Shown here: piece by piece, positions 15,996 through 23,502 of the stretch | How positions within the stretch are numbered: position 1 is the first letter of the stretch | Layout of the letters: every line of letters starts with the position of its first letter | DNA from: Spirochaetia bacterium | Lineage (GTDB): Bacteria > Spirochaetota > Leptospiria > Turneriellales > JAOUFE01 | NCBI GenBank assembly: GCA_029857955.1 | Contig: JAOUFY010000021.1 | Coordinates: forward strand, 1 to 42,014 | Direction of reading: 5' to 3' | DNA length: 42,014 nucleotides | Notes under the pieces: model-generated | Databases searched by the model: none | Seen by the model: the letters and a program-made list of their open reading frames with translations, nothing else | Told to the model about the DNA's origin: nothing | Translations under genes and position numbers: made by a program

Positions 15996-17108
15996 ATGAA
16001 AATCGGCGTTTTAAAAGAAATTAAAAATGAAGAAATGAGAGTTGCATTAACTCCCTATGGCGCAGAAGAACTGCATTTAAGCGGTCACGACGTTTATGTT
16101 CAAAAAGATGCCGGCAAGGGAAGCGGTTTTACTGACGAAGAATACGTCTTGCACGGAGCAAAAATATTATCTGACGCTGAATCTGTTTTTAAAACCGCCG
16201 AGATGGTTTTGCATGTCAAAGAACCCCAGCATTCGGAATATAAAATGATTCGTAAAGGTCAGATTATATTTACGTTTTTACATCTTGCAAATGAGCCAGA
16301 ATTAACTCAGGCTTTAATAAAATCAGAGTGCGTTGCCATTGGTTATGAAACAGTAACTCATAAAAATGGCACTCTGCCCATTTTAGCGCCTATGAGTGAA
16401 ATAGCAGGCAGAGTGGCGATTCACGAAGGCGCCAAATTTTTGGAGATGCACCAGGGCGGCTCAGGAATTCTTTTAGGCGGTGTTCCCGGCGTTGAACCGG
16501 CAACGGTAATGATACTGGGCGGAGGAATGGCAGGATTAAACGCCGCTAAAATTGCTTCTGGAATGGGCGCAAAAGTATATATTTTGGATAAAAACATCGA
16601 TCGCTTGCGTTATCTCAGCGATATTTTACCGCCCAATTGCATAACGTTGATGTCGAGCCCCGCAGAAATTCGACGCCTGTTGCCGTTGTGCGATCTTGTG
16701 ATTGGGGCTGTTTTAATTCCTGGCGATAAAACACCGCGGCTGATCACCAGGGAGCAGCTTAAAACCATGAAAAATGGCTCGGTGCTGGTAGATATTTCCA
16801 TTGATCAGGGAGGTTGTTTTGAAACCTCACGTGCAACAACTCACGACAACCCGATTTATATCGAAGAAGGTATCGTTCACTTCTGTGTAAGCAACATTCC
16901 GGGAGCTGTACCGAGAACATCAACGATGGCTTTAACAAATGTAACCCTGCCTTACATTAAAGAGCTCTCCGACAAAGGATGGAAAAAGGCTTTAAAGGAA
17001 AATGCCGGATTGCTTAATGGCGGCAATGTCATAAACGGAAAAATTGTATGCGAAGCCGTTTCTCGGGCGTTAGGTCTTTCGTTTGCTAAAGCGACTGATT
17101 TTTTGTAA
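15996..17108 (+). CDS. ald: Alanine dehydrogenase
   Basis: NAD-dependent oxidative deamination of L-alanine to pyruvate and ammonia, reversible; soluble, usually hexameric. 370 residues from ATG 15996, the family length; the in-frame TTG at 15960 would add 12 unrelated residues. MKIGVLKEIKNEEMRVALTP is the standard N-terminus. Lys75 (HVKEPQ) and His96 (FLHLAN) are the substrate residues, and LGGGMAGLNAA is the Rossmann nucleotide loop with an acidic residue at the end of the next strand (YILDKN). IPGAVPRTSTMALTNVTLPY is strongly conserved. It is monocistronic by appearance: ssrA is divergent upstream and a structured spacer follows. Confidence 0.96.
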   Translation: MKIGVLKEIKNEEMRVALTPYGAEELHLSGHDVYVQKDAGKGSGFTDEEYVLHGAKILSDAESVFKTAEMVLHVKEPQHSEYKMIRKGQIIFTFLHLANEPELTQALIKSECVAIGYETVTHKNGTLPILAPMSEIAGRVAIHEGAKFLEMHQGGSGILLGGVPGVEPATVMILGGGMAGLNAAKIASGMGAKVYILDKNIDRLRYLSDILPPNCITLMSSPAEIRRLLPLCDLVIGAVLIPGDKTPRLITREQLKTMKNGSVLVDISIDQGGCFETSRATTHDNPIYIEEGIVHFCVSNIPGAVPRTSTMALTNVTLPYIKELSDKGWKKALKENAGLLNGGNVINGKIVCEAVSRALGLSFAKATDFL

Positions 17109-17130
17109 AACATAATACTTTTAAATTAGC

Positions 17131-17296
17131 AGGGGCTTAACGCGCCCCTGGAGCAGATCACGGTTCTGCTCTACCCCACGTGTATAAAAAGTGTAATGGG
17201 CAAGCGAGGGAAAAAACTGCCCTCACGGGCGCAAAACGTGACGTCAATAAGGGAACATGAATGCCATTGCTTGGTAGAAGGGTGACGTTTTGGCCC
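17131..17296. other. Structured GC-richer intergenic region with several hairpins
   Basis: The 274-base gap between ald and pdxH holds at least four inverted repeats: AGGGGC/GCCCCT (17131-17149), GAGCAGA/TCTGCTC (17151-17171), GAGGG/CCCTC (17206-17224) and a wider imperfect arm GGGCGCAAAACGT (17227-17239) against ACGTTTTGGCCC (17285-17296). The composition is much richer in G+C than the flanking genes. No T-run follows the first two, so simple termination explains only part. It may be a decayed repeat element, an attC-like site or a small structured RNA; no known RNA family was recognised. Confidence 0.55.
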
Positions 17297-17382
17297 ACAT
17301 AGCGCGCCAAGACAATCGCACTTTATCAAAATAGCCATTCGGCAAATTCATTTACACGATTATTTGATTTACGACATGTTCT

Positions 17383-18048
17383 ATGATATTTTGTTATATC
17401 ATGCATGGTAATAAAGAATTTATTCGAAGTATTCGCAGAGATTATTTAAAAGATGACCTGTTAGAAAAAGATATTTCAAATGATCCGATTCAGCAATTCG
17501 GAAAATGGTTTTATGAGGCCCTCGAATCAAAACTGGTCGATGGAAATGCAATGACTCTTGCCACCGTTTCCGAAAATCGCCCTAATGCCAGAATTGTATT
17601 GTTAAAATCTTTTGACGAAAATGGTTTTGAATTTTTTACTAACTATGGCAGTCAAAAAGCCAGAGAAATTGAACAAAACCCCGAAGGTTGTCTGTTATTT
17701 TACTGGGGCGAATTTGAACGACAAATTCGAATCAATGGAATTATAAAAAAAATCAACCGCGAAGAATCTGGCATTTATTTTTCTCAACGCCCCCGCGACA
17801 GTCAAATCGGAGCCATTGCCTCACGTCAAAGCGAAAAACTGGAAAGTAGAGAGCTTCTTGAAACAAGATATAAATCCATAGCTCAAAAATATGAAGGTAA
17901 AGATATTCCGCTTCCTGAATTCTGGGGCGGATATGTATTGGTACCAGATTATTTTGAGTTCTGGCAAGGTAGACCCAATCGATTACATGACCGGATCACT
18001 TATACAAAACAAAACAATATCTGGACTATTTCAAGATTATATCCGTAA
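17383..18048 (+). CDS. pdxH: Pyridoxamine/pyridoxine 5'-phosphate oxidase
   Basis: FMN-dependent final step of pyridoxal 5'-phosphate synthesis and salvage; cytoplasmic dimer. 221 residues from ATG 17383, or 215 from ATG 17401, which is the more usual length. Visible signatures: NAMTLATVSENRPNARIVLLK, FFTNYGSQKAREIEQNP, CLLFYWGEFERQIRING, RPRDSQIGAIASRQS, FWGGYVLVPDYFEFWQG and the C-terminal RLHDRITY..WTISRLYP, which together cover the FMN and PLP sites. Six bases separate its stop from hemH, so the two are co-transcribed, and the operon continues to the small lipoprotein and perhaps kdsA. Confidence 0.96.
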   Translation: MIFCYIMHGNKEFIRSIRRDYLKDDLLEKDISNDPIQQFGKWFYEALESKLVDGNAMTLATVSENRPNARIVLLKSFDENGFEFFTNYGSQKAREIEQNPEGCLLFYWGEFERQIRINGIIKKINREESGIYFSQRPRDSQIGAIASRQSEKLESRELLETRYKSIAQKYEGKDIPLPEFWGGYVLVPDYFEFWQGRPNRLHDRITYTKQNNIWTISRLYP

Positions 18049-18054
18049 ACAATT

Positions 18055-19119
18055 ATGAAAACGGGAGTTTTGTTAATAAATACTGGTTCGCCTGAGTCGC
18101 CTGATGCCAGGGATGTTAAAAAATACCTTCAGGAATTTCTTATGGATGAAAGGGTCATTGATATTCCGGCCTGGAAACGTAAGTTGCTGGTATATGGAAT
18201 CATTGCTCCCTTTCGAAGTAAAAAAGTATCGAGGCTATATAATAACATATGGACGTCTAAAGGTTCGCCTCTGGTAGCTTATACCCATAGCCTTTCAAAA
18301 TTAATTGCAAAATCAACGATGCTGCCAACAGAGTATGCCATGCGCTATGGCGACCCTTCTATTCAAAATGCTATAAAATCTCTTGCTGATAAAAAAATAA
18401 AAACCATCATTGTTGTTCCGATGTTTCCTCATTACGCGATGTCAACGTATGAATCCGTTATAGAAAAAGTCAAAAATGAAATGAAGGCCTTTTCTGATAT
18501 AAAAATTAAAACGATAAAACCATACTATAACCACCCTGACTATATCAATTCACTATACGAAAACAGTAAAAAATATTTTAAAAATAATTTCGATCATATT
18601 ATATTTAGTTACCATAGCCTGCCCATTCGACACATCTATAAAACAGATGATACAAAAAATACATGCCTGAAATTTCAAAATTGCTGCGACATTTATAACC
18701 CGGCTCATGAAAAATGTTATAAAGCACAGGTGTTACAAACGACTAAACTTTTTATTAAAAAAGCAAAATTAAATTTTGAAATAAATTCAAAAAAATTAAG
18801 TTTAACCTATCAATCCGCAATGCGAGGCGATTGGTTAAAACCGTCAACGGAAGAAAAAATTGTTGAACTTGCAAGAAATGGATATAAAAATGTGCTTATC
18901 ATATGCCCGGGCTTTGTTACCGACAATTTAGAAACAATAGAAGAAATTTGCATTCGAGGCAGGAACAGTTTTTTATCTAATTTTGTTTCTACGATTGATG
19001 TAACGAATGATAAGAGCAAACAAAAAAAAATTATGCCTGAATTTACTTTTATACCTTCATTAAACCTGAATAAAACCTGGGTTAAAACACTTTCAAAATG
19101 GATCAGGGATGAGATTTAA
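18055..19119 (+). CDS. hemH: Ferrochelatase
   Basis: Inserts Fe2+ into protoporphyrin IX (or, in the coproporphyrin route, coproporphyrin III) to make heme. 354 residues. LLINTGSPESPDARDVKKYL and FLMDERVIDIP mark the N-terminus, followed by GSPL, YAMRYGDPSI and VVPMFPHYAMSTYESV. The metal-site His187 lies in FSYHSLPIRHI and the acidic partner Glu293 in FVTDNLETIEEI. Residues 204-221 carry four cysteines (C-x5-CC-x9-C) in NTCLKFQNCC..HEKC, a cluster seen in some bacterial ferrochelatases and a possible Fe-S or metal site. Its 3' end overlaps the lipoprotein gene by 11 bases. No other heme gene is in the window. Confidence 0.95.
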   Translation: MKTGVLLINTGSPESPDARDVKKYLQEFLMDERVIDIPAWKRKLLVYGIIAPFRSKKVSRLYNNIWTSKGSPLVAYTHSLSKLIAKSTMLPTEYAMRYGDPSIQNAIKSLADKKIKTIIVVPMFPHYAMSTYESVIEKVKNEMKAFSDIKIKTIKPYYNHPDYINSLYENSKKYFKNNFDHIIFSYHSLPIRHIYKTDDTKNTCLKFQNCCDIYNPAHEKCYKAQVLQTTKLFIKKAKLNFEINSKKLSLTYQSAMRGDWLKPSTEEKIVELARNGYKNVLIICPGFVTDNLETIEEICIRGRNSFLSNFVSTIDVTNDKSKQKKIMPEFTFIPSLNLNKTWVKTLSKWIRDEI

Positions 19120-19498
19120 AAATTTATTATTTTTAATCAGTTTATATTTTTTAATAGTGAACTCTTTTAACTGTTTTTTTTTATCATGCGCTGGAAACCA
19201 AATTAAGTATTCAGATCCGGTAGAAATGTTAAAAGATAATTTCTGGATCAATAATAATACATTACAAGTTCAAGTTGAATACAACAGCACAGAAACTCTG
19301 CCATATACAATGCGAAGGGAGACTTCGTGCAGTAAGGCTAAAGAGTTGATTGACGCTCATGTTGAAACTTTATACCCGTCTATAAAGGGCATGAAATACA
19401 AAGTATATGTATACAAAACAATGTATCACAGCAAAGCCGACTGCCAACTGGTGGTGCACATTACCATGGCGGAATTAAAGAGCAAATTACAAAAATAG
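19109..19498 (+). CDS. Small putative lipoprotein
   Basis: 129 residues with a hydrophobic signal (FKNLLFLISLYFLIVNSF) and a lipobox-like FFLSCAGN, giving lipidation at Cys27. The mature part is ~100 residues, with FWINNNTLQVQVEYNST, then SCSKAKELIDAHVETLYPSIKG and a final CQLVVHITMAELKSKLQK; the two mature cysteines could form a disulfide. No family is recognised. Overlap of 11 bases with hemH shows translational coupling but need not imply a heme role. kdsA follows after 35 bases. Spirochaetal lipoboxes are permissive, so the lipid call is moderately secure. Confidence 0.7.
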   Translation: MRFKNLLFLISLYFLIVNSFNCFFLSCAGNQIKYSDPVEMLKDNFWINNNTLQVQVEYNSTETLPYTMRRETSCSKAKELIDAHVETLYPSIKGMKYKVYVYKTMYHSKADCQLVVHITMAELKSKLQK

Positions 19499-19533
19499 TT
19501 ATTATTTAAAAAGCAGGATAAGGTGAATAAAAG

Positions 19534-20364
19534 ATGATACCATTAACAATAGAAGCAACATTACCGGGAAATATACCCATTGGCGGTAAAAATCCATTTT
19601 TTTTAATTGCAGGCCCATGTGTCATCGAGTCCGAAAAGTTACTCGAAGAAACCGCTGAGTTTTTAACCCGGTTACAAAAAAACCTAAACATTGGAATTAT
19701 ATTAAAATCTTCTTATGATAAAGCCAATCGCAGCAGCGCGTTATCGTTTCGCGGCCCTGGTATCGATGCAGGGCTTGCTATGTTAAAAAACATTAAAACA
19801 AAATACGGCTTTCCGATCATCACAGACGTTCACAGCCCTGAAGAGGCCGAAAAGGCCGGCGAGGTATGTGACTTGCTTCAAATACCGGCTTTTTTATGCC
19901 GTCAAACAGATTTAATTCAAGCAGCAGCAAAAACCGGAAAATGGACAAACATAAAAAAAGGTCAGTTTCTTGCCCCTACAGATGTCATGCAAGTGGTTGA
20001 TAAGTTTACACGGACCGGATCAGATAAATTTTTAATTTGTGAAAGAGGTTATACGTTTGGTTACAACAACCTTGTTGTTGACATGCGTTCTCTCGAACTT
20101 ATGAGAAAAGAGGGTATTCGGGTTGTGATCGACATTACTCATTCCACACAATTACCCGGCGGCGGACTTCAAACAGGAGGTCAACGAGAGATGAGTTTTC
20201 CTATCGGGCGGGCGGCTGTTGCCGTTGGCGTGGAAGGTATTTTTCTTGAAATTCATCCTAACCCTGTAAACGCCATGTCTGACTCAACAACGCAATTGTC
20301 ATATGAAGATGCTGAAAAATTAATTTATTCTCTTTACAAAATTGACAGGGTTGTAAAAGAATAA
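19534..20364 (+). CDS. kdsA: Kdo-8-phosphate synthase, metal-dependent type
   Basis: Condenses phosphoenolpyruvate with arabinose-5-phosphate to give Kdo-8-phosphate, the first committed step to the Kdo of LPS inner core. 276 residues. Motifs: FFLIAGPCVIES, KSSYDKANRSSA, FRGPGID, PIITDVHSPEEAE, CRQTDLIQAAAKTGK, ERGYTFGYNNLVVDMRSL, DITHSTQLPGGG and LEIHPNPVNAMSDSTTQL. Cys29 in AGPCVIES stands where metal-independent enzymes have Asn; with the His, Glu and Asp of the last motifs it makes the divalent-metal site. ATG 19534 has AAGGTG at 19519-19524. It shows that the organism makes LPS. The last gene of the pdxH-hemH cluster before the accessory island. Confidence 0.97.
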   Translation: MIPLTIEATLPGNIPIGGKNPFFLIAGPCVIESEKLLEETAEFLTRLQKNLNIGIILKSSYDKANRSSALSFRGPGIDAGLAMLKNIKTKYGFPIITDVHSPEEAEKAGEVCDLLQIPAFLCRQTDLIQAAAKTGKWTNIKKGQFLAPTDVMQVVDKFTRTGSDKFLICERGYTFGYNNLVVDMRSLELMRKEGIRVVIDITHSTQLPGGGLQTGGQREMSFPIGRAAVAVGVEGIFLEIHPNPVNAMSDSTTQLSYEDAEKLIYSLYKIDRVVKE

Positions 20365-20394
20365 AATATTCACGCAACAATAAAAAACTGAAGT

Positions 20395-20486
20395 TACTCA
20401 GCCGAATTAATTGCAAAATACTACCCCTGCCGAATACCTTGTAACTGTAAAAGGTAACCATGGAACCGACGTCGTACAACGTATGC
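20395..20486 (+). pseudogene. 5' half of a broken protease-propeptide-like gene
   Basis: In one frame the stretch from 20411 reads LQNTTPAEYLVTVKGNHGT, then DVVQRM. It aligns residue for residue with LQNTAPGEYVVTVKGNNDA, NVVKHV in the intact gene at 27049-27489. The match stops at about 20486, exactly where the first attC-like repeat begins (GCATAAC). No start codon or signal peptide remains upstream, although a faint nucleotide resemblance extends back to ~20395. The part of the protein that should come next is found 3.0 kb away at 23503, so the two fragments look like one gene split by an insertion. Confidence 0.75.
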
Positions 20487-20702
20487 GCATAACTGACATA
20501 TTTCCATGGCCTGAATCAGCAAGGCGAACATACAAAGCTCCAAGCTTTCCGCGAGTCCTTGCGGTTAAATGAAGTGGTCGAACAATGACGTGAATACAAT
20601 AGCAGATAAATTGTCTTTACTGTAAATCCATATTTTAGAAAGTAGAATCGCGAGACACGAGCCCCGCCGAAGGCTGGCGCAGCGTGTACCCGCTGTTTAG
20701 GC
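20487..20702 (+). repeat. attC-like structured repeat, copy 1
   Basis: Opens with GCATAAC and closes with CCGCTGTTTAGGC, a near match to the inverse-core and core (GTTRRRY-type) ends of integron attC sites. Inside are a first hairpin (GCAAGG.. CCTTGC, 20519-20562) and a 129-base right part (20574-20702) shared with copies 2 and 3: GTGGTCGAACAATGAC, TTTACTGTAAATC, GCGAGACACGAGC, GCGCAGC. The right end lies 14 bases before the ATG of the TPR gene, as expected for a cassette start. At 216 bases it is longer than typical attC sites, so identity is tentative. Confidence 0.55.
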
Positions 20703-20716
20703 TGTTTTAAGTATCG

Positions 20717-22024
20717 ATGAAACTAAATAAGATTATTAAAAAAGAATTGGGATTTGAGTATATTTACTCCATAAATTATAGAGAAGGTTATTTAAGAGCT
20801 AGTATTACTATATTTACAGACCTGTTGAATAATCTTAAATCGATAAAATATGTATCAACAATATTTGGCGTTGCTCAAGTTGATAAAAATAATCATATTG
20901 AATATGGCTATCTTTGGGAAAATGAGAATGAGGTAGAAAAATTATCCTACCTTTCTAAACATTATACAGCATTATTTGATAATAAAGTTGAGGCAATAAA
21001 TGATAATCAAGTAAATGATATAATAAATGATTGTTTGAAATGCGCTGATGATTTAAATTTGATTAATTTTATCAGGAAAAGAGGGACAATAGATGAGAAA
21101 AATATTTTTCCTGATTTTGAGTTTTCAATAGAAAATTCAGAACCAATTATATCGACTAAACAGGCAGATGAAAATGGTAATCAAGAAAATGTTGTAATCT
21201 TAGAGAAGAAACATCCTCTCGATAAATTTTCAAAAGTAATTAAATTATATTTCAATAAATTTTTAAACATTATATTAATGGTAGCAATCGCTTTTTACTT
21301 CAGTGTCAAATATTATCAAAATAATTTTAACAATAAAAATCCTTTGGTTAGCATTGATGATGCTCATAATTTGGTTAAATTAGGTAAAATTGAGGATGCC
21401 ATAAAAGTATACTGGAATTTGTTATATCAAAATCCTGATCAATGCGAAATTGGTGTCGAATTAGCGAATTACTTATTTTTTTCAGATTCAAGTTACGGCG
21501 ATACCTACCAATGGATAAATCAAAATTATTATACCTTTAATCCGAATATGCAATTAACACTCGCATATTTAGATCATAGGAGAGGGTTGGATAGAGAGGC
21601 AATGCTAAAATTAGACCAATTAAAAGATATTAAAAAAATGGAAAAATGTTCATTGCATATTATTGGTAACATAAACCTGAAAAAAAATACTCAAAAAGCG
21701 ATTGAAATTTATAAAAATATTATTGAACTTGAGCCAAAATATGTTTATCCATATATCAATTTAGGTAGTATTTATTTATATTCTGGAAAAGAAGAGTTAG
21801 GAAAAGAGTATATTGAAAAAGCAAAGAAATTGGATAAGGACAATTATTTTTCATATTACATATATGGGCGGTATCTTTATGAAAATAAAAAATATTTGTT
21901 AGCAAAAAAAGAATACGAAATTGCTTTAAGGAAAAATCCAAAAATAATTAAGGCAAAATATGAATTGAATGATATAGATTTTAAAATAGAAAATGAATCC
22001 AGAGCCAAATCAAAAACTCAATAA
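20717..22024 (+). CDS. Membrane-anchored TPR protein in a cassette-like insertion
   Basis: 435 residues. The first ~170 residues form a soluble domain of unknown type (FEYIYSINYREGYLRASITI.. ISTIFGVAQVDKNN). One membrane span follows at ~183-200 (FLNIILMVAIAFYFSVKYY). After it come TPR-like helices: LVKLGKIEDAIKVYWNLLYQNP, NTQKAIEIYKNIIELEPKY, GKEELGKEYIEKAKKLDKDN and KKYLLAKKEYEIALRKNPK. The last two to three repeats have canonical A/G/Y/P spacing. It is more AT-rich and Asn/Lys-rich than most genes here, consistent with transfer. It lies between attC-like copies 1 and 2, starting 14 bases after one and ending 4 bases before the next. Function unknown. Confidence 0.75.
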   Translation: MKLNKIIKKELGFEYIYSINYREGYLRASITIFTDLLNNLKSIKYVSTIFGVAQVDKNNHIEYGYLWENENEVEKLSYLSKHYTALFDNKVEAINDNQVNDIINDCLKCADDLNLINFIRKRGTIDEKNIFPDFEFSIENSEPIISTKQADENGNQENVVILEKKHPLDKFSKVIKLYFNKFLNIILMVAIAFYFSVKYYQNNFNNKNPLVSIDDAHNLVKLGKIEDAIKVYWNLLYQNPDQCEIGVELANYLFFSDSSYGDTYQWINQNYYTFNPNMQLTLAYLDHRRGLDREAMLKLDQLKDIKKMEKCSLHIIGNINLKKNTQKAIEIYKNIIELEPKYVYPYINLGSIYLYSGKEELGKEYIEKAKKLDKDNYFSYYIYGRYLYENKKYLLAKKEYEIALRKNPKIIKAKYELNDIDFKIENESRAKSKTQ

Positions 22025-22028
22025 TGAC

Positions 22029-22270
22029 CGATAACGTTTGCCGACCATGCTGACGTTTTTCAAACTGAGGCCCCGTTTTGCGAGCATCAAATGAATCTCT
22101 TTTAAATGCGAGTCAAAACGGATAAGGCCGAGGTTTGAAAAATGTGGGTGAACAATTACAAAAATATAAATGAACTTATTTTACCTTTACGGTAAATCTC
22201 TAATATGGAAATTCGAATTGTGAACCCCGAACAGCCCGAAGGGCGCGTAGCACAGGTCGGCTGTTATACG
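22029..22270 (+). repeat. attC-like structured repeat, copy 2
   Basis: Starts CGATAACGTTTGCCGAC and ends GTCGGCTGTTATACG: the outer arms (GCCGAC/GTCGGC with ATAAC/GTTAT) are complementary, as in integron attC sites. A strong inner hairpin pairs TTTTTCAAAC (22056-22065) with GTTTGAAAAA (22133-22142) and CCGTTTTG (22073-22080) with CAAAACGG (22114-22121). Its right part (22144-22270) is homologous to that of copy 1. It begins 4 bases after the TPR gene stop. Length ~242 bases, atypically long for attC. Confidence 0.55.
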
Positions 22271-22407
22271 CTGGTGTGAGTATAATTATAGGTTATAATA
22301 ATTCGCCCTTTCACTACCGTAATGGATGTTGAAGGTAATTTGTATTATTTAATGAAAAGCAAAACTCTTTATACATATGAATAATAAATAATCTCGGCCA
22401 GGAAATT
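22271..22407. other. Gap between attC-like copies 2 and 3, no convincing gene
   Basis: If the repeats are cassette boundaries this would be a 137-base cassette. The only rightward frame of note starts at the ATG at 22322 and encodes 20 residues (MDVEGNLYYLMKSKTLYTYE). It has no RBS and no recognisable relative. The stretch is probably a decayed cassette. Confidence 0.35.
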
Positions 22408-22541
22408 TGGTCGAGCAATAGTAAAAAACTATTGCTGAAATCAATCAATAATTTTATAATTCCATAGTTGTAATATAAACTTGCGAGACCCGAGCACGGC
22501 GTAAGTCGCGCGCAGCAGATATTCGCCATTATAATATGCGG
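22408..22541 (+). repeat. attC-like structured repeat, copy 3 (right part only, degenerate)
   Basis: Shares with copies 1 and 2 the order TGGTCGAGCAAT, an AT-rich middle, TTGCGAGACCCGAGC, CGCGCGCAGC and a terminal TTAT-containing end (CGCCATTATAATATGCGG). The left hairpin half is missing. A G/C-rich arm (CACGGC..) and the following GCGCGC remain. It is the most diverged copy. Beyond it, 22542-22687 contains no gene that can be supported; it separates the repeat from the convergent vapC stop. Confidence 0.45.
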
Positions 22542-22687
22542 CAGTTTCGTACACCACCACTTTCTGCAGGGAGGCAAAAATTGGTCACATTATGAATATC
22601 AGAAGAAAATCGTTTACATGGACTCGGTAATAAACAAATTTTTTGATTATTATGTATTCAATTTTCATTGAAATTAATTCGATTGCT

Positions 22688-23107
22688 TTAATCCGGTATT
22701 TTTATCAAACGGATATCTATGCACTTTGAATAATTTGAAAAATCAATATCTAGAGTAAAAATTGGTAGATTATGATTATAGGCAATAGCACAAATTAAAA
22801 AATCTATGTGTGAACCTTGAATTCCTTTCTTCATGCAAATATTAAAAAAATCAGCGGCAGTCTCATAGTCCTCAGTAATAATTTTAATATCATCAAAAGG
22901 AGTCAGGTGATCCCGAAGTTTTTTAAATGTACTTATTTCGTTTATGCCGGATAATATTTCTTGCCGAATAGGTCCAATTAATTGGACTCTAGAGGCCTCG
23001 ATGAATTCAATAAAAATACTTTTAACATTATTTTCACGGTGAGTTAATGGCTTAAATTTTTTTCTTAGGATTAAAGACCATACAGAAGTATCAACTAATA
23101 CTTTCAT
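22688..23107 (-). CDS. vapC: VapC-family PIN-domain toxin
   Basis: 139-residue PIN-domain ribonuclease, the toxin of a type II toxin-antitoxin pair; relatives cleave tRNA or rRNA and arrest growth. The acidic metal-binding residues are in place: LVDTSVW (Asp6), IRQEILSG (Glu50), SHIDFLICAIA (Asp102) and FTLDIDFSNY (Asp120/122). The ATG overlaps the antitoxin stop (TAATG), so translation is coupled. It is in opposite orientation to the surrounding island genes, as is common for TA modules in cassette arrays, where they stabilise the region. Confidence 0.9.
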   Translation of the reverse strand: MKVLVDTSVWSLILRKKFKPLTHRENNVKSIFIEFIEASRVQLIGPIRQEILSGINEISTFKKLRDHLTPFDDIKIITEDYETAADFFNICMKKGIQGSHIDFLICAIAYNHNLPIFTLDIDFSNYSKCIDIRLIKIPD

Positions 23108-23310
23108 TATTTTCTATTTTTCCGATGTTCCTTGTAATCATATTTTTCATCATATTCAATGTTTCTAAAAAGCTCTGTAATTTCTAATTGTTTTCTTCGT
23201 TGAATATACTCTTTTAGCGCACTATTAACTGTCTCTTTTTTACTTTTATGACCGCCAATTTTTTTTGCTTTCACTAAAAGTTCTTCATCTATTCCCAAAT
23301 TTGTTGCCAT
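23107..23310 (-). CDS. vapB: VapB-family antitoxin
   Basis: 67 residues from the ATG at 23310, chosen over an upstream TTG because GGAGGCG stands just ahead of it and because MATNLGIDEELLVKAKKIGG is the usual family start. The N-terminal part (KKETVNSALKEYIQRRKQLEI) is a ribbon-helix-helix-like dimerisation and DNA-binding region; the C-terminal ELFRNIEYDEKYDYKEHR is the toxin-neutralising tail. Together with VapC it should repress its own promoter, and a matching palindrome lies directly upstream. Confidence 0.9.
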   Translation of the reverse strand: MATNLGIDEELLVKAKKIGGHKSKKETVNSALKEYIQRRKQLEITELFRNIEYDEKYDYKEHRKNRK

Positions 23311-23322
23311 ATCGCCTCCATT

Positions 23323-23350
23323 ACACATTAGTTTACACATAGAAATGTGT
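23323..23350. promoter_or_regulatory. Candidate VapBC operator
   Basis: ACACAT-agaa-ATGTGT (23335-23350) is a perfect 6-bp inverted repeat. A further direct half-site, TTACACAT, occurs at 23321-23328 and again at 23333-23340. It lies 13-40 bases upstream of the vapB start, where VapB/VapC complexes normally bind for autoregulation. Assigned by position and symmetry only. Confidence 0.6.
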
Positions 23351-23502
23351 GGCGTCAATAAGTTTTAGGTATATTCCAATTGTATTTTGGTAAAGATTGA
23401 TATCGAACTAGGACATCGATAGTAAGTATCACGAAAATTTTCTTAACCCCCAAACCGCGCACGATGTGCGGCGTATAAATAATCTGACTGCCATTTTTAT
23501 GA

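Noticed and set aside
20487..22541. CRISPR array
   Set aside because: The repeats are long, diverged, and separated by unequal distances including a 1.3-kb gene; no short regular spacers exist here or elsewhere in the window.
22314..22577. Leftward 87-codon frame in the island
   Set aside because: Crosses attC-like copy 3, shows no family pattern and has unlikely composition (CARLTPCSGLASLYY), typical of frames across structured repeats.
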